From SG8-32-3 sp964514055 (GTDB taxonomy: Archaea > Thermoproteota > Bathyarchaeia > Bathyarchaeales > Bathycorpusculaceae): DNA of 27,560 nucleotides. The DNA is taken from the NCBI GenBank assembly GCA_964514055.1, contig CAZEPB010000020.1, positions 1-27,560 of the forward strand. Reading direction: 5' to 3'. Both the position numbers and the translations under genes were made by a program. The notes below the pieces were generated by a model that saw only the letters and a program-made list of their open reading frames with translations, was not told the DNA's origin and made no database searches. Of the stretch, positions 15,226 to 22,549 are shown in pieces; within the stretch, counting starts at the first letter, position 1, and every line of letters begins with the position of its first letter.

Positions 15226-15232
15226 GGAGGTG
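15226..15232 (+). promoter_or_regulatory. Shine-Dalgarno site that sets the dnaG start
   Basis: GGAGGTG is fully complementary to the usual archaeal 16S rRNA 3-prime end (CACCTCC). It lies 7 nt before ACG 15240, which is ideal spacing. No ATG, GTG or TTG exists in frame nearby. Confidence 0.6.
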
Positions 15233-15239
15233 CACACTT

Positions 15240-16382
15240 ACGGGGACATCCCAAACATTTACCATAAAGTATGTTGTACAAGCAAAATTCGAAATTGAAG
15301 GCGTCGTAGAAAAACCAGACGTTATAGGAGCAGTTTTTGGCCAAACAGAAGGTCTTTTCGGACCAGAACTCGACCTAAGAGAACTCCAGAAAACAGGACG
15401 CATCGGAAGAATAGAAATCGATTTACACTCAAAAAACGACCGAACCACAGGTACGATCACGATCCCAACAAGCCTAGACCGCGTTTCCACCGCTCTCATC
15501 GCCGCAAGCGTTGAAAGCATAAACCGCGTTGGTCCTTGCTCAGCCAAAGTTCTTCTGGAAAAAATCGAAGATATCAGAGAAGCAAGGCGAAAAGTGATAA
15601 TTGACCGTGCCAAAGAGATTCTGCACAAATGGAACATCGAGTCTATGCCCAACGTAGACGAAGTCTACAAACAAATCTCTAACACAATGAAACTCGGCAA
15701 GGTCGAAAAATACGGTCCAGACGAACTGCCTGCAGGTCCAGCACTTGAGAGTTCCAAAGAAATAGTAGTTGTGGAAGGACGAGCTGACATAATAAACTTG
15801 ATGCGCTGCGGCATCTTAAACACGGTTGCCTTAGAAGGAGCAAAAATTCCAGAGTCAATAAAGAAGCTAACCAAAGAGAAAAAAGCTACAGCCCTCTTGG
15901 ACGGTGACCGTGGAGGCGATTTAATTCTTAAAGAGCTTTTACAGGTTACGAACATACGTTATGTTGGTCGTGCTCCTAGAGGCAAAGAGATTGAAGAGTG
16001 CAACTGTAAAGAAATCGCTGCGGCTTTAGACAATCGAGTTTTAGTGAGTGAGCTGTACAAGTCGAAGAGGGAACGACCGAAATTAGAGGTTCCAGACGAA
16101 ATCAGCAAGACAGCAAAAGCGCTGCAGGGCACGCTTGAAGCGGTTCTCCTCGACGAGAAGCTCAAGCAGACCGAACGGTTGCCCGTGAGCCAGTTGGCTG
16201 AAAAACTTCAGCAAACAAAAGGCGTTGACACGGTAGTCTTCGACGGCATAATTACACAGAGAATAGTCGATGTGGCTGGTGAAAAAAACATAAAACGCAT
16301 CGTTGCTTCTCGCATTTCTGAAGCTGTGAAGCCAGCGTTAAACGTTGAACTAATAACCTTCAAAGACGCGTTGAAAAGCTAA
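15240..16382 (+). CDS. dnaG: Archaeal DnaG-type toprim protein, with a non-standard start codon
   Basis: This protein of about 380 residues matches archaeal DnaG, which is linked to primase activity and to the exosome. The N-terminal domain is typical (YVVQAKFEIEGVVEKPDVIG, then GQTEGLFGPELDLRELQ). The toprim core has E179 in VVEGRAD and D221 and D223 in LLDGDRGGD. The frame is open from TAA 15204, but its first standard start is GTG 15594, which would delete about 118 conserved residues. I place the start at ACG 15240, 7 nt after a perfect GGAGGTG. An alternative is one extra G in the run 15242-15245 combined with a GTG or TTG start at 15230 or 15224. A small basic gene converges from the right. 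Confidence 0.85.
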   Translation, partial: TGTSQTFTIKYVVQAKFEIEGVVEKPDVIGAVFGQTEGLFGPELDLRELQKTGRIGRIEIDLHSKNDRTTGTITIPTSLDRVSTALIAASVESINRVGPCSAKVLLEKIEDIREARRKVIIDRAKEILHKWNIESMPNVDEVYKQISNTMKLGKVEKYGPDELPAGPALESSKEIVVVEGRADIINLMRCGILNTVALEGAKIPESIKKLTKEKKATALLDGDRGGDLILKELLQVTNIRYVGRAPRGKEIEECNCKEIAAALDNRVLVSELYKSKRERPKLEVPDEISKTAKALQGTLEAVLLDEKLKQTERLPVSQLAEKLQQTKGVDTVVFDGIITQRIVDVAGEKNIKRIVASRISEAVKPALNVELITFKDALKS

Positions 16383-16396
16383 TTTCCCATAAAATC

Positions 16397-16696
16397 CTAT
16401 GCTTTTCGTCTCTTCTTTTTAGCCGTTTTAAGCAACACCTGTGCCGCATAGGCGAATGTTGTCTTCGAAGCAGTTCTTTTTCTCCTTCGAAGCTTCGAAG
16501 TACACTTGCAAGCTTTGCATTTTCGCTTGAGTTCTTGCAGTTGATTAACCTTCAACGTTTGCACAGGCTTGCCGAAGAGCTTACACGGAGCAACTTCCAG
16601 CTTCACTATTGATGTACCAAGCGCTTTTCTGATTTCAACAACAACATTCGAGAGGTTAAAGTCTTTTCGCTGACTTCGCGGAACAGCTGTGAACAT
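16397..16696 (-). CDS. Small basic Cys-containing protein of unknown function
   Basis: This frame of 99 codons ends in a very basic region (LRRRKR and KKKRRKA) and has a CKACKC cluster that might bind metal, with one further Cys at PCKLF. I do not recognise it. Its composition suits a nucleic-acid or ribosome-associated protein, but that is only an impression. ATG 16696 lies just 7-10 nt from a minus-strand TATA box (16703-16711), too close for that promoter. The true start may be GTG at codon 32, giving 68 residues, or another promoter may be used. It converges with dnaG, 14 bp apart. Confidence 0.45.
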   Translation of the reverse strand: MFTAVPRSQRKDFNLSNVVVEIRKALGTSIVKLEVAPCKLFGKPVQTLKVNQLQELKRKCKACKCTSKLRRRKRTASKTTFAYAAQVLLKTAKKKRRKA

Positions 16697-16702
16697 TTGT
16701 CT

Positions 16703-16711
16703 ATATAAAGA
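16703..16711. promoter_or_regulatory. TATA-like box readable on both strands
   Basis: TATATAAAG (plus strand) could drive leftward transcription of the basic protein gene, or a rightward transcript from about 16730. The following bases GAGGAGGGGGTAGTC recall the sequence after the TATA boxes at 13966 and 20620. The 230 bp between this gene and tbp hold nothing else I recognise. Confidence 0.3.
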
Positions 16712-16885
16712 GGAGGGGGTAGTCTTTGCCGAGCACTAGAGCCAAAACCTCAGCACCTACAAAATTGAAAGCGATTTAGCCAAGGGTAAGTCATTGTAGG
16801 CTTTTCAAAAATTCCAGTTCACCGCGCCATTTTCAACATGAAAAAGTTGACAAGCCGTTAAGAGAAGCTAGTTTCATAGTATCAT

Positions 16886-16895
16886 GTTATATACT
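16886..16895 (+). promoter_or_regulatory. TATA-like box for tbp
   Basis: GTTATATACT lies 32-41 nt before ATG 16927 and predicts a leader of roughly 10-17 nt. TBP may bind its own promoter here, as it would any TATA box. Confidence 0.4.
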
Positions 16896-16926
16896 CCGTG
16901 TTTACTTAATTTTATGATATACGGGA

Positions 16927-17496
16927 ATGCAAATGAGTAAGAGAAACCCATCAATCACCATTCAGAACATCGTGGCTTCGGTGTCTTTAAACCAGAAGAT
17001 AGATTTGCAGAAAATCGTAGCCAAGTTCCCCCAAACCGAATACAACCCAAGCGTGTTTCCAGGACTGGTTTTCCGCCTTAAAAAACCTAAAACGGCCACC
17101 TTGATTTTTGGAACAGGCAAGATGGTGTGCACAGGCGCCAAGTCAGAGAAGGAAGCACGAAGTGCCGTGGCAAAAGTAGTGAAAGAGCTCAGAGGTCAAG
17201 GAATCCAGATAACAGAGAAACCCGTAGTCAACATCCAAAACATCGTGGCTTCCGCAGCGTTAGGCGGAGAAATAGACCTAGAAAGCCTAGTGTATAAGCT
17301 CAGCAGAGTCATGTACGAGCCAGAACAATTTCCAGGCGCTGTTTTCAGAATGGATGATCCTCAAGTGGTTTTCCTCATCTTCTCAGCGGGAAAACTAGTC
17401 TGCGTAGGCGCCAAGAAGGAAGAGCAAGTGTACGAGGCAGTTGACAAAATCCAAAAACTGCTTGAAGAAAAAGAACTAATCTACTATCCCGAGTAA
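16927..17496 (+). CDS. tbp: TATA-binding protein (TBP)
   Basis: This 189-residue general transcription factor binds TATA boxes and recruits TFB and RNA polymerase. It has two direct repeats, about 7-95 and 99-187, forming the saddle fold. Each has the IQNIVAS start, a YxPxxFPG motif (YNPSVFPG and YEPEQFPG) and a GK-M/L-VCxGAK strand (GKMVCTGAK and GKLVCVGAK). No acidic tail is present beyond LEEKELIYYPE. ATG 16927 or ATG 16933 (MSKRNPS) could be the start. It converges on the nucleotidyltransferase gene with 3 bp between stop codons. Confidence 0.95.
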   Translation: MQMSKRNPSITIQNIVASVSLNQKIDLQKIVAKFPQTEYNPSVFPGLVFRLKKPKTATLIFGTGKMVCTGAKSEKEARSAVAKVVKELRGQGIQITEKPVVNIQNIVASAALGGEIDLESLVYKLSRVMYEPEQFPGAVFRMDDPQVVFLIFSAGKLVCVGAKKEEQVYEAVDKIQKLLEEKELIYYPE

Positions 17497-17499
17497 GAC

Positions 17500-18201
17500 T
17501 CATCTCATTCTTCTGCGAACCGCAGGATTCAAATCCGCAAGCTTCTTCAGCGCCATCTCAAAAGTCTCATCTGAAGCTAACTCCTTTTTCACGAAAACTC
17601 CTGTTCTGCCAACCTCATCCCGCTTCAAAAGCGCGTGCACACGATCCAGAACCGTTTCCACCGACACACCAAGACGCTTGGCAACAACCTCTTCACATCC
17701 GATAACGCTGCTTTCCATATGCCCCTTCTCTGTAGGCTCAACAAGCATTAGACGCTTGTCAACTCCCACCACGCGAACGCCCTTTTTCAACTGATGCAAG
17801 TTTACTTCACCCCCAAACTTGTAAAATTCACGTTCCACCCTGCGCATGCGCATCAACGGAAAAGAAACACTTACCTTAGCATCCACTTCGATGTAAGCTT
17901 TCATAGCGTAGTTCGGCGTAGCCTGAACCAGCAACCGCGCGCTAACATTTATGCCAGCTCGTTCCAAAGCGGTTTCCACAAGAAACGACGAAGGCAACCC
18001 TCGTATGAACACGTCTACGTCGCTTTTCTTGTTTACGTCGCCTCTGGCTATGCTCCCGTGCACCAGAGTCCGCAGGCGAAACTTTTCTAACGCGGTCATT
18101 ATCCGCATGGCATTTTCTCGGAGTTCCCTAAGCAAAGTCCAGTGGGCACTGCTGTAGATTACCTCTTTGTACTCATCACGCTTTTTTGGTTTCGCGGACA
18201 T
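17500..18201 (-). CDS. Predicted archaeal nucleotidyltransferase
   Basis: This 233-residue protein has the pol-beta-type nucleotidyltransferase signature HGSIARGDVNKKSDVDVFI at about 48-66. The GS motif is followed by two aspartates (SDVDVF) that bind metal, and a third is likely in IEVDAKVS. It belongs to conserved archaeal proteins annotated as DNA polymerase beta-like or predicted nucleotidyltransferases. The substrate is unknown. The C-terminal part, with EEVVAKRLGVSVETVLDRVHALL, looks helical and may bind nucleic acid. Its start is separated from the thiolase gene by 84 bp, and the two diverge. Confidence 0.8.
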   Translation of the reverse strand: MSAKPKKRDEYKEVIYSSAHWTLLRELRENAMRIMTALEKFRLRTLVHGSIARGDVNKKSDVDVFIRGLPSSFLVETALERAGINVSARLLVQATPNYAMKAYIEVDAKVSVSFPLMRMRRVEREFYKFGGEVNLHQLKKGVRVVGVDKRLMLVEPTEKGHMESSVIGCEEVVAKRLGVSVETVLDRVHALLKRDEVGRTGVFVKKELASDETFEMALKKLADLNPAVRRRMR

Positions 18202-18285
18202 AAGTCACCATCGTTTCCGTGAAAGTTATGGTGTATGATTTATTTAGTAATATGCACTTCACAACATTAACGGCGTGTAAGTTTG

Positions 18286-19236
18286 ATGAGCGCGGATGTT
18301 GCCACGGCTGTTTGCTCAGTGTGTAAACGCAGAGACGCTTTCTTTTTTAGGCCATACTCTGGCGAAAGGCTCTGCAAAAAATGCTTCGTAGAGTCTATCG
18401 AAGCCAAAGTTAGAGCCACAGTCGCCAAGTACCACATGTTCAGTTTTGACGACAGGATAGCAGTGGCGGTTTCCGGCGGAAAGGACAGCATCAGCCTCTT
18501 ACACGTGTTAACCAAAATGGAGCGGCATCACCCTGAAGCCTCACTTGTGGCTGTGACCGTGGACGAAGGAATTAAAGGTTACCGCGATGAAGCATTGGAA
18601 ATCGCAGCAGCAAACTGCAAAAAGCTGGGAATAGAGCATCACGTGGTTTCGTTCAAGGAGCTTTATGGTTTTACGCTGGACGAAATAGTCGCAAGAAAAG
18701 AACTGAACGGCAGAAGGGAGTTGACGTCCTGCGCTTACTGCGGCGTTTTGCGGCGGAGAGCCTTGAACGTGGCTGCTCGTGACGTTGGAGCCGACAAAAT
18801 CGCTACTGCGCACACTTTGGATGATGAGGTTCAAACGATTCTGATGAACATATTTCGCGGTGACTTATTGCGTTTGGCTAAGGAAAAGCCTGTGACGGAT
18901 GATGTGCATCCGCGGTTTGTGCGGAAGGTTAAGCCGTTCTGTGAAATTCCAGAGAAAGAAAGCACGTTGTACGCTTATGTTAAGAACGTTAGGTTTCAAG
19001 ATGTGCCGTGTCCTTACGCTTCTGAAGCCTTGCGGAATGATGTGCGACTGATGCTTAACCGCATGGAAGAGAAGCATACGGGAACAAAATTTACTGTTTT
19101 TAAGTCGATAGAGCGTATAAGACCTGCTTTGGATGAAATCGTTAAAAAAGATGATCTTAGAGAGTGCGTTGAGTGCGGGGAACCATCTTCTTCGGATTTG
19201 TGTAGGACGTGCGAGATGCTGAGGCAACTCGGTTGA
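18286..19236 (+). CDS. TtuA/NcsA-family tRNA 2-thiouridine synthase
   Basis: This 316-residue enzyme adenylates and thiolates a tRNA uridine (U54 for TtuA, U34 for NcsA; the sequence alone does not say which). An N-terminal zinc finger uses C10, C13, C30 and C33. The PP-loop SGGKDS is at 63-68. The cluster- or sulfur-binding cysteines are C149 and C152 (CAYCG) and C242 (DVPCPYASE). A C-terminal CxxC...CxxC finger follows (CVECG, CRTC). All expected functional residues are present. I chose ATG 18286 over the adjacent TTG 18283. An AT-rich box at about 18238-18247 predicts a leader of about 20 nt. Confidence 0.9.
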   Translation: MSADVATAVCSVCKRRDAFFFRPYSGERLCKKCFVESIEAKVRATVAKYHMFSFDDRIAVAVSGGKDSISLLHVLTKMERHHPEASLVAVTVDEGIKGYRDEALEIAAANCKKLGIEHHVVSFKELYGFTLDEIVARKELNGRRELTSCAYCGVLRRRALNVAARDVGADKIATAHTLDDEVQTILMNIFRGDLLRLAKEKPVTDDVHPRFVRKVKPFCEIPEKESTLYAYVKNVRFQDVPCPYASEALRNDVRLMLNRMEEKHTGTKFTVFKSIERIRPALDEIVKKDDLRECVECGEPSSSDLCRTCEMLRQLG

Positions 19237-19238
19237 TT

Positions 19239-19442
19239 TTATTCGCGGCTGGAACCCTTTCTGCTTTTTAGTTTCCGTAGCATTTCGGAGGCTTCAAACG
19301 CGTTTTTGGCTGTGGCGATTTTTTTGGCTTTTCTTACGTGTACGCGTGTGCCGCAGTAGGGGCAGGTTCTCGTTTTTTGGGTAGCTGCTGCTAGGAATAA
19401 GTTGCCGCATTGGGTGCATACGATGATTACGGTTGGTCTCAT
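19239..19442 (-). CDS. Small zinc-ribbon protein (DUF1922-like)
   Basis: This 67-residue protein has one zinc ribbon, CTQC at about 9-12 and CPYC at about 28-31, followed by a basic helical tail (VRKAKKIATAKNAFEASEML). The frame is open to ATG 19571, but the extension would overlap the start of the opposite gene and has no family character. ATG 19442 (MRPTVIIVCTQCG) matches small archaeal ribbons of this type. It converges with the thiolase gene 2 bp away. Its role is unknown, with RNA or protein binding typical of such ribbons. Confidence 0.75.
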   Translation of the reverse strand: MRPTVIIVCTQCGNLFLAAATQKTRTCPYCGTRVHVRKAKKIATAKNAFEASEMLRKLKSRKGSSRE

Positions 19443-19506
19443 ACTGGTTTGCTTCCGAAAGACTTTTCCACAAACAGTTAGATAACGTTTAGGGAAGAGT
19501 GACGTG

Positions 19507-19869
19507 ATGAGTGACGAGGGAAGAGCAAGATCGAAGAGGCGTTTAGTGGAGCTTGCGGTGAAGTTTTTCAAGAAGGAAGGTTACAAAATTAATCATGAGA
19601 GCGTTGTTCTTGAGGGTTACAGTGGAATTTCCAGAAAGTTTGACCTTATCGTTCAGAAAGGTCGTTCTGAACAGGGTGTTTGGATACGCGCTTGGAACAG
19701 GACGATAGGTGTCAACGTGGTTATTGGCTTGGATACGGCTTCGGATGATGTGGGTTTGTCCAACCCCATAATGATTGGTGAAAAGTTCAGCGACCACGCG
19801 AAGTCTTATTCGAACAGGCGCAAAGTCATGCTTTTGACACGGCAGAAAATTGCTATGAGCCTAAGGTAA
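19507..19869 (+). CDS. Restriction-endonuclease-fold protein, apparently without a full active site
   Basis: This 120-residue protein resembles a PD-(D/E)xK nuclease core: a first helix (RRLVELAVKFFKKEGY), then GYSGISRKFDLIVQ with the Asp where a catalytic one would be, then VWIRAWN where an ExK is expected but absent. It could be an inactive nuclease-fold binding protein or a divergent enzyme. GTG 19504 is adjacent to the chosen ATG 19507. It diverges from the zinc-ribbon gene (64 bp between starts) and converges with the Fap7-type kinase 3 bp away. I do not recognise a named family. Confidence 0.6.
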   Translation: MSDEGRARSKRRLVELAVKFFKKEGYKINHESVVLEGYSGISRKFDLIVQKGRSEQGVWIRAWNRTIGVNVVIGLDTASDDVGLSNPIMIGEKFSDHAKSYSNRRKVMLLTRQKIAMSLR

Positions 19870-19872
19870 GCT

Positions 19873-20460
19873 TTAGAATTTTAGGTACTCGCCGATTAAG
19901 CCTTGCTTTTCCAGCATGCCCAACCAGTCTACGCAGCCTGTGAGGCACTTTTTGCGTTTGTCTATTATGGTGATGATTTCGCGGGAGATTTTTTCTGGTG
20001 TCTTGCCAGTGACATCCAGTTCGCATACTTTTTCTTTCTTGTGTTCGCGTATGGCTTCAACGAGGCAAACGTCCAAGATTTCGGAGGCGATGTTCTCCCA
20101 TAGTTTGGTTTCTGAAAAGCCGCATTTCTCCATGAACTTGCGCAGTTCTACTGGGTTTCGGCGGAGAACGAATATGTGGGTCGCGTGGTTTTTTGGGACG
20201 ACTGCTGCTGCGTAATGGCCGTCAATGATGACGGTGGATTTTTCAGCGGTGTCTATGGTTTCGCGGATTTTTCTACGCATTTTTTCTTCGTCGATTATGA
20301 TGGTTTTTCTTTGTTTGTCTTCGCCTGTCGTCAAGTTGTGTTTGGTGGCTAGGTCAGTCAAGTTGATGTAAAGCGCATTTAATGCTGTGGTGAGTTGTTT
20401 TGCGACTGTGGTTTTTCCGACGCATGGTGTGCCTGTTATGAGGATGACGCGTTTACTCAT
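19873..20460 (-). CDS. Adenylate kinase, archaeal Fap7 type
   Basis: This 195-residue P-loop kinase interconverts adenine nucleotides. Archaeal Fap7 also helps finish the small ribosomal subunit. It has the P-loop GTPCVGKTT at about 9-17, an AMP-side segment with VIIDGHYAA, and the lid or arginine region LRRNPVELRKFMEKCGFSE followed by ENIASEILDVCLVEA. The C-terminus with VDWLGMLEKQGLIGEYLKF is typical. The frame extends to ATG 20541, adding 27 Ser/Pro-rich residues without family support. The longer start would suit the 20620 TATA box better (57-nt against 138-nt leader), so the choice of 20460 is not settled. Confidence 0.85.
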   Translation of the reverse strand: MSKRVILITGTPCVGKTTVAKQLTTALNALYINLTDLATKHNLTTGEDKQRKTIIIDEEKMRRKIRETIDTAEKSTVIIDGHYAAAVVPKNHATHIFVLRRNPVELRKFMEKCGFSETKLWENIASEILDVCLVEAIREHKKEKVCELDVTGKTPEKISREIITIIDKRKKCLTGCVDWLGMLEKQGLIGEYLKF

Positions 20461-20603
20461 GTTTCCTATTGAGGAAGGGGAGTAGTTATGGCTTGTGCTG
20501 GTTGGTTTTGGAAGAGGGAGAAACAGGTGATTTGTTTTCATTACTTAATCCTTGAACTCTGGTGTGCCATCGGGTTCTTTGCTGGTCTAGCGCGTGAAAT
20601 TTT

Positions 20604-20626
20604 GTCTATAGCCCCCTTTTATATAG
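20604..20626 (-). promoter_or_regulatory. TATA box with AGGGGGCTATAGAC motif, kinase gene
   Basis: On the minus strand a TATATAAAA box is followed by GGGGGCTATAGAC, matching 13976-13988 exactly over 13 bases in the same position relative to a TATA box. It may be an operator shared by the two promoters. The 140 bp to the next gene on the right show nothing else. Confidence 0.45.
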
Positions 20627-20764
20627 ATTAAACTTTAGCGTGGACTTGGCAGGGGTCTCTTTCGGGAAACAAGGTTACTAACTTTAGAGCCGCAGGTTAT
20701 CAATGGTTTTTTCCATGTATCCAACGTGCATTCCCATCGCTGGCTCTATTAAACGACTTTATTA

Positions 20765-20998
20765 ATGTCGTTACGGTATGTGAAAGCGGAAATGACTATT
20801 CAAAAAGCCCTTTTCATAATGGTTTTCCTTGTAATTGGAGCTATTCTGGCAATCTACATCTATGATATTTTCAGATGCCTCTTTACGGACTCGCCTATTC
20901 CCCTAGCTGAACTAACAACATTTCTAACTCTTTTGATTGGAACAATCAGCGTCGTAGTAGCGTTTAGGAAAAAGCTTCAATCTTTCATCAGAGATTAA
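20765..20998 (+). CDS. Small two-helix membrane protein of unknown function
   Basis: This 77-residue frame has two membrane helices (about 13-32 and 47-65) joined by a short polar loop (FRCLFTDSPIPLAE) and ends in a basic segment (FRKKLQSFIRD). I do not recognise it. ATG 20765 lies about 20 nt after an AT-rich TATTAAAC, consistent with leaderless expression. ATG 20792 is an alternative that keeps both helices. It converges with the membrane protein at 21065. Length and hydrophobic pattern support a real gene, but no family link does. Confidence 0.5.
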   Translation: MSLRYVKAEMTIQKALFIMVFLVIGAILAIYIYDIFRCLFTDSPIPLAELTTFLTLLIGTISVVVAFRKKLQSFIRD

Positions 20999-21064
20999 TT
21001 GTTAAACCCCAAGGATCAGTTGAATAAACATTTCATTCCGCTAAGCAAATCCTCGAAGTGTTTC

Positions 21065-21826
21065 TTAATGATTTACCTTTTTGGCGATTTTTCTTACCAA
21101 GAAAATAATCATCACTACAAGTAAAGTGACAACTATGGTTGCAGTGGTTACTTGCAGCCAAGGAAAAGTTTGGGGTCCATCACGCGATGTTGGCATATGA
21201 TCGTAATGGATGCAAACATTGTTTGTCGCCCCAGTCACTTTTATTAAATTATTGTTTGTTTGAGTCCAGCTTTCATTTTGTATTTTCATCTCACCGTCAA
21301 TTGTTATGTTCCAGTAAAAAGCTGTGCCGGGAAAGTTAAGATCGAAGATTTGTTCGCCTGTTCCTGTGACCGTGTAGTTAAGCCAACCAGAGTACGGGTT
21401 ATACTGAGTTAGGGGTTCATAACCTGTGATGGTTACATTGCAGTCTTTGGCAGATACGCTGAAAGAGCCACCATTATAGAGGTAGGGTAAAACATCTCTG
21501 CCTGTAACGATCCCTCCAGGTGGCGCTCCACGAGCTGACAGATTTAGAGTATAGCTATTTAGGGCTAAACCTGCAAAATGCCAAGTGCCATTATCGTAAA
21601 AAGTGGCACTTTCGTAGGAACCTCCTGCGGCAAAACTAACCGAGCTATTATACTTTGGAATCGCAAATTGGTCAGCAGGCGAAAAAGGTATCACATTATC
21701 TTCTGCAGCTGTTATCGTCCAAAAATGCATAGTGCCTTCTAAAATAGAAAATAACAGTACCATAATGAAAGCTGCAGCTAACACTTTCAACCCGAGCACC
21801 AAATAATAATGCGTTAAACTATCCAT
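21065..21826 (-). CDS. Membrane-anchored extracellular protein of unknown function
   Basis: This 253-residue protein has one helix near each end (about 9-30 and 223-246) and a beta-rich middle full of NxS/T sites (NGTWHF, NLSARG, NVTITG, NYTVTG, NITIDG). That is the pattern of a glycosylated archaeal ectodomain tethered at both ends. The C-terminus is basic (RKIAKKVNH). No enzyme motif is visible. The frame extends to GTG 21883 and ATG 21880. That extension is encoded by the R1 repeat, which looks like a promoter or start region, so I prefer ATG 21826. Confidence 0.6.
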   Translation of the reverse strand: MDSLTHYYLVLGLKVLAAAFIMVLLFSILEGTMHFWTITAAEDNVIPFSPADQFAIPKYNSSVSFAAGGSYESATFYDNGTWHFAGLALNSYTLNLSARGAPPGGIVTGRDVLPYLYNGGSFSVSAKDCNVTITGYEPLTQYNPYSGWLNYTVTGTGEQIFDLNFPGTAFYWNITIDGEMKIQNESWTQTNNNLIKVTGATNNVCIHYDHMPTSRDGPQTFPWLQVTTATIVVTLLVVMIIFLVRKIAKKVNH

Positions 21827-21862
21827 TATCTTTTGTGGAAACAGCCGTTGGGTCTTTATGCG

Positions 21863-21895
21863 TTTTGTATACAAAAGCATCACCCAAACACACTT
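21863..21895 (-). repeat. GTATAC repeat R1
   Basis: This copy has a perfect 14-bp palindrome TTTTGTATACAAAA (21863-21876) followed by GCATCACCCAAACACAC. It lies directly upstream of the membrane-protein gene at 21826. It matches R2 and R3 in both the palindrome core and the flank. Confidence 0.6.
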
Positions 21896-22549
21896 CAGAC
21901 GCCACTTTACCTAATGCTCTCTCTGAACAGAGCAGTCTCGAATCCTGAGTGAAACATCGAAACTGAACGAATCTTATAAATACGTGAAGACTAAAACCTG
22001 AAAGGGGTCAAATTGAGTGCTAGACACTGCTGTTTTGACACTTTGCAGCCGTAAAAAATAGGGAACCCGAGCGCATAACGGCTAAAACTATCGATGTGAG
22101 GTATAACTTGAACTTTTCCTCTACTGTTTATGCTTGATTACGCTGTTTGTGCACTGCGAAAAACTGTCGAACCTCAAAAATTTACATTTAAAAGTTAAAA
22201 ATCCTCCGTTTCCTTAATGAAAAACACAACCTAACTGTTAAAAACCCATGTTATTTCTTCGAAAAACACGTGTGAGCTTCGAAGTGAGGTCGCATAACTT
22301 TCTCGCATGCATCAGCATTATGCTGAGTGAAAAGCGACAGCCAGTCTTTAAAAGGAAGGAAAAACTATTCTGAATATCTCTTAGTGTTGATTGGCGAAGA
22401 TAAAAATGTTTGAAGAGGGTTTTAAAAGTGTGTTTTGTTGATGCTTTTGTATACCAAGGCTCGAGAATTAGAACGCGGCGTTTGGGCGTTTATAAACCGC
22501 CGTGTAGAGTGGCGGATTTTTGGCAGTTTCCTGTTTATTCTTGTGAGGG
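21884..22549. other. Gene-free stretch with hairpins, a TATA box and a possible small RNA
   Basis: There is no convincing gene in these 666 bp. A 6-bp hairpin lies at 21915-21934 (TGCTCT/AGAGCA). A clear TATA-like box, CTTATAAATA 21973-21982, predicts a transcript from about 22005. That transcript would contain a stem AGCCGT 22047-22052 with ACGGCT 22078-22083. A perfect hairpin TCAGCA/TGCTGA lies at 22312-22326. TTTAAAAG boxes occur near 22189, 22355 and 22421. The last belongs to repeat R2 and may drive the nuclease gene at 22550. Confidence 0.4.
22421..22456 (+). repeat. GTATAC repeat R2
   Basis: TTTAAAAG is followed by TGTGTTTTGTTGATGC and TTTTGTATACC. The GTATAC core (22449-22454) lies 26 nt after the TATA-like TAAAAG, at the expected transcription start. 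It sits about 95 nt upstream of the nuclease gene at 22550. Confidence 0.6.

Noticed and set aside
17500..17560. GATTCAAATCC resembling a tRNA T-loop
   Set aside because: It lies inside the nucleotidyltransferase reading frame, and no acceptor or anticodon stem can be built around it.
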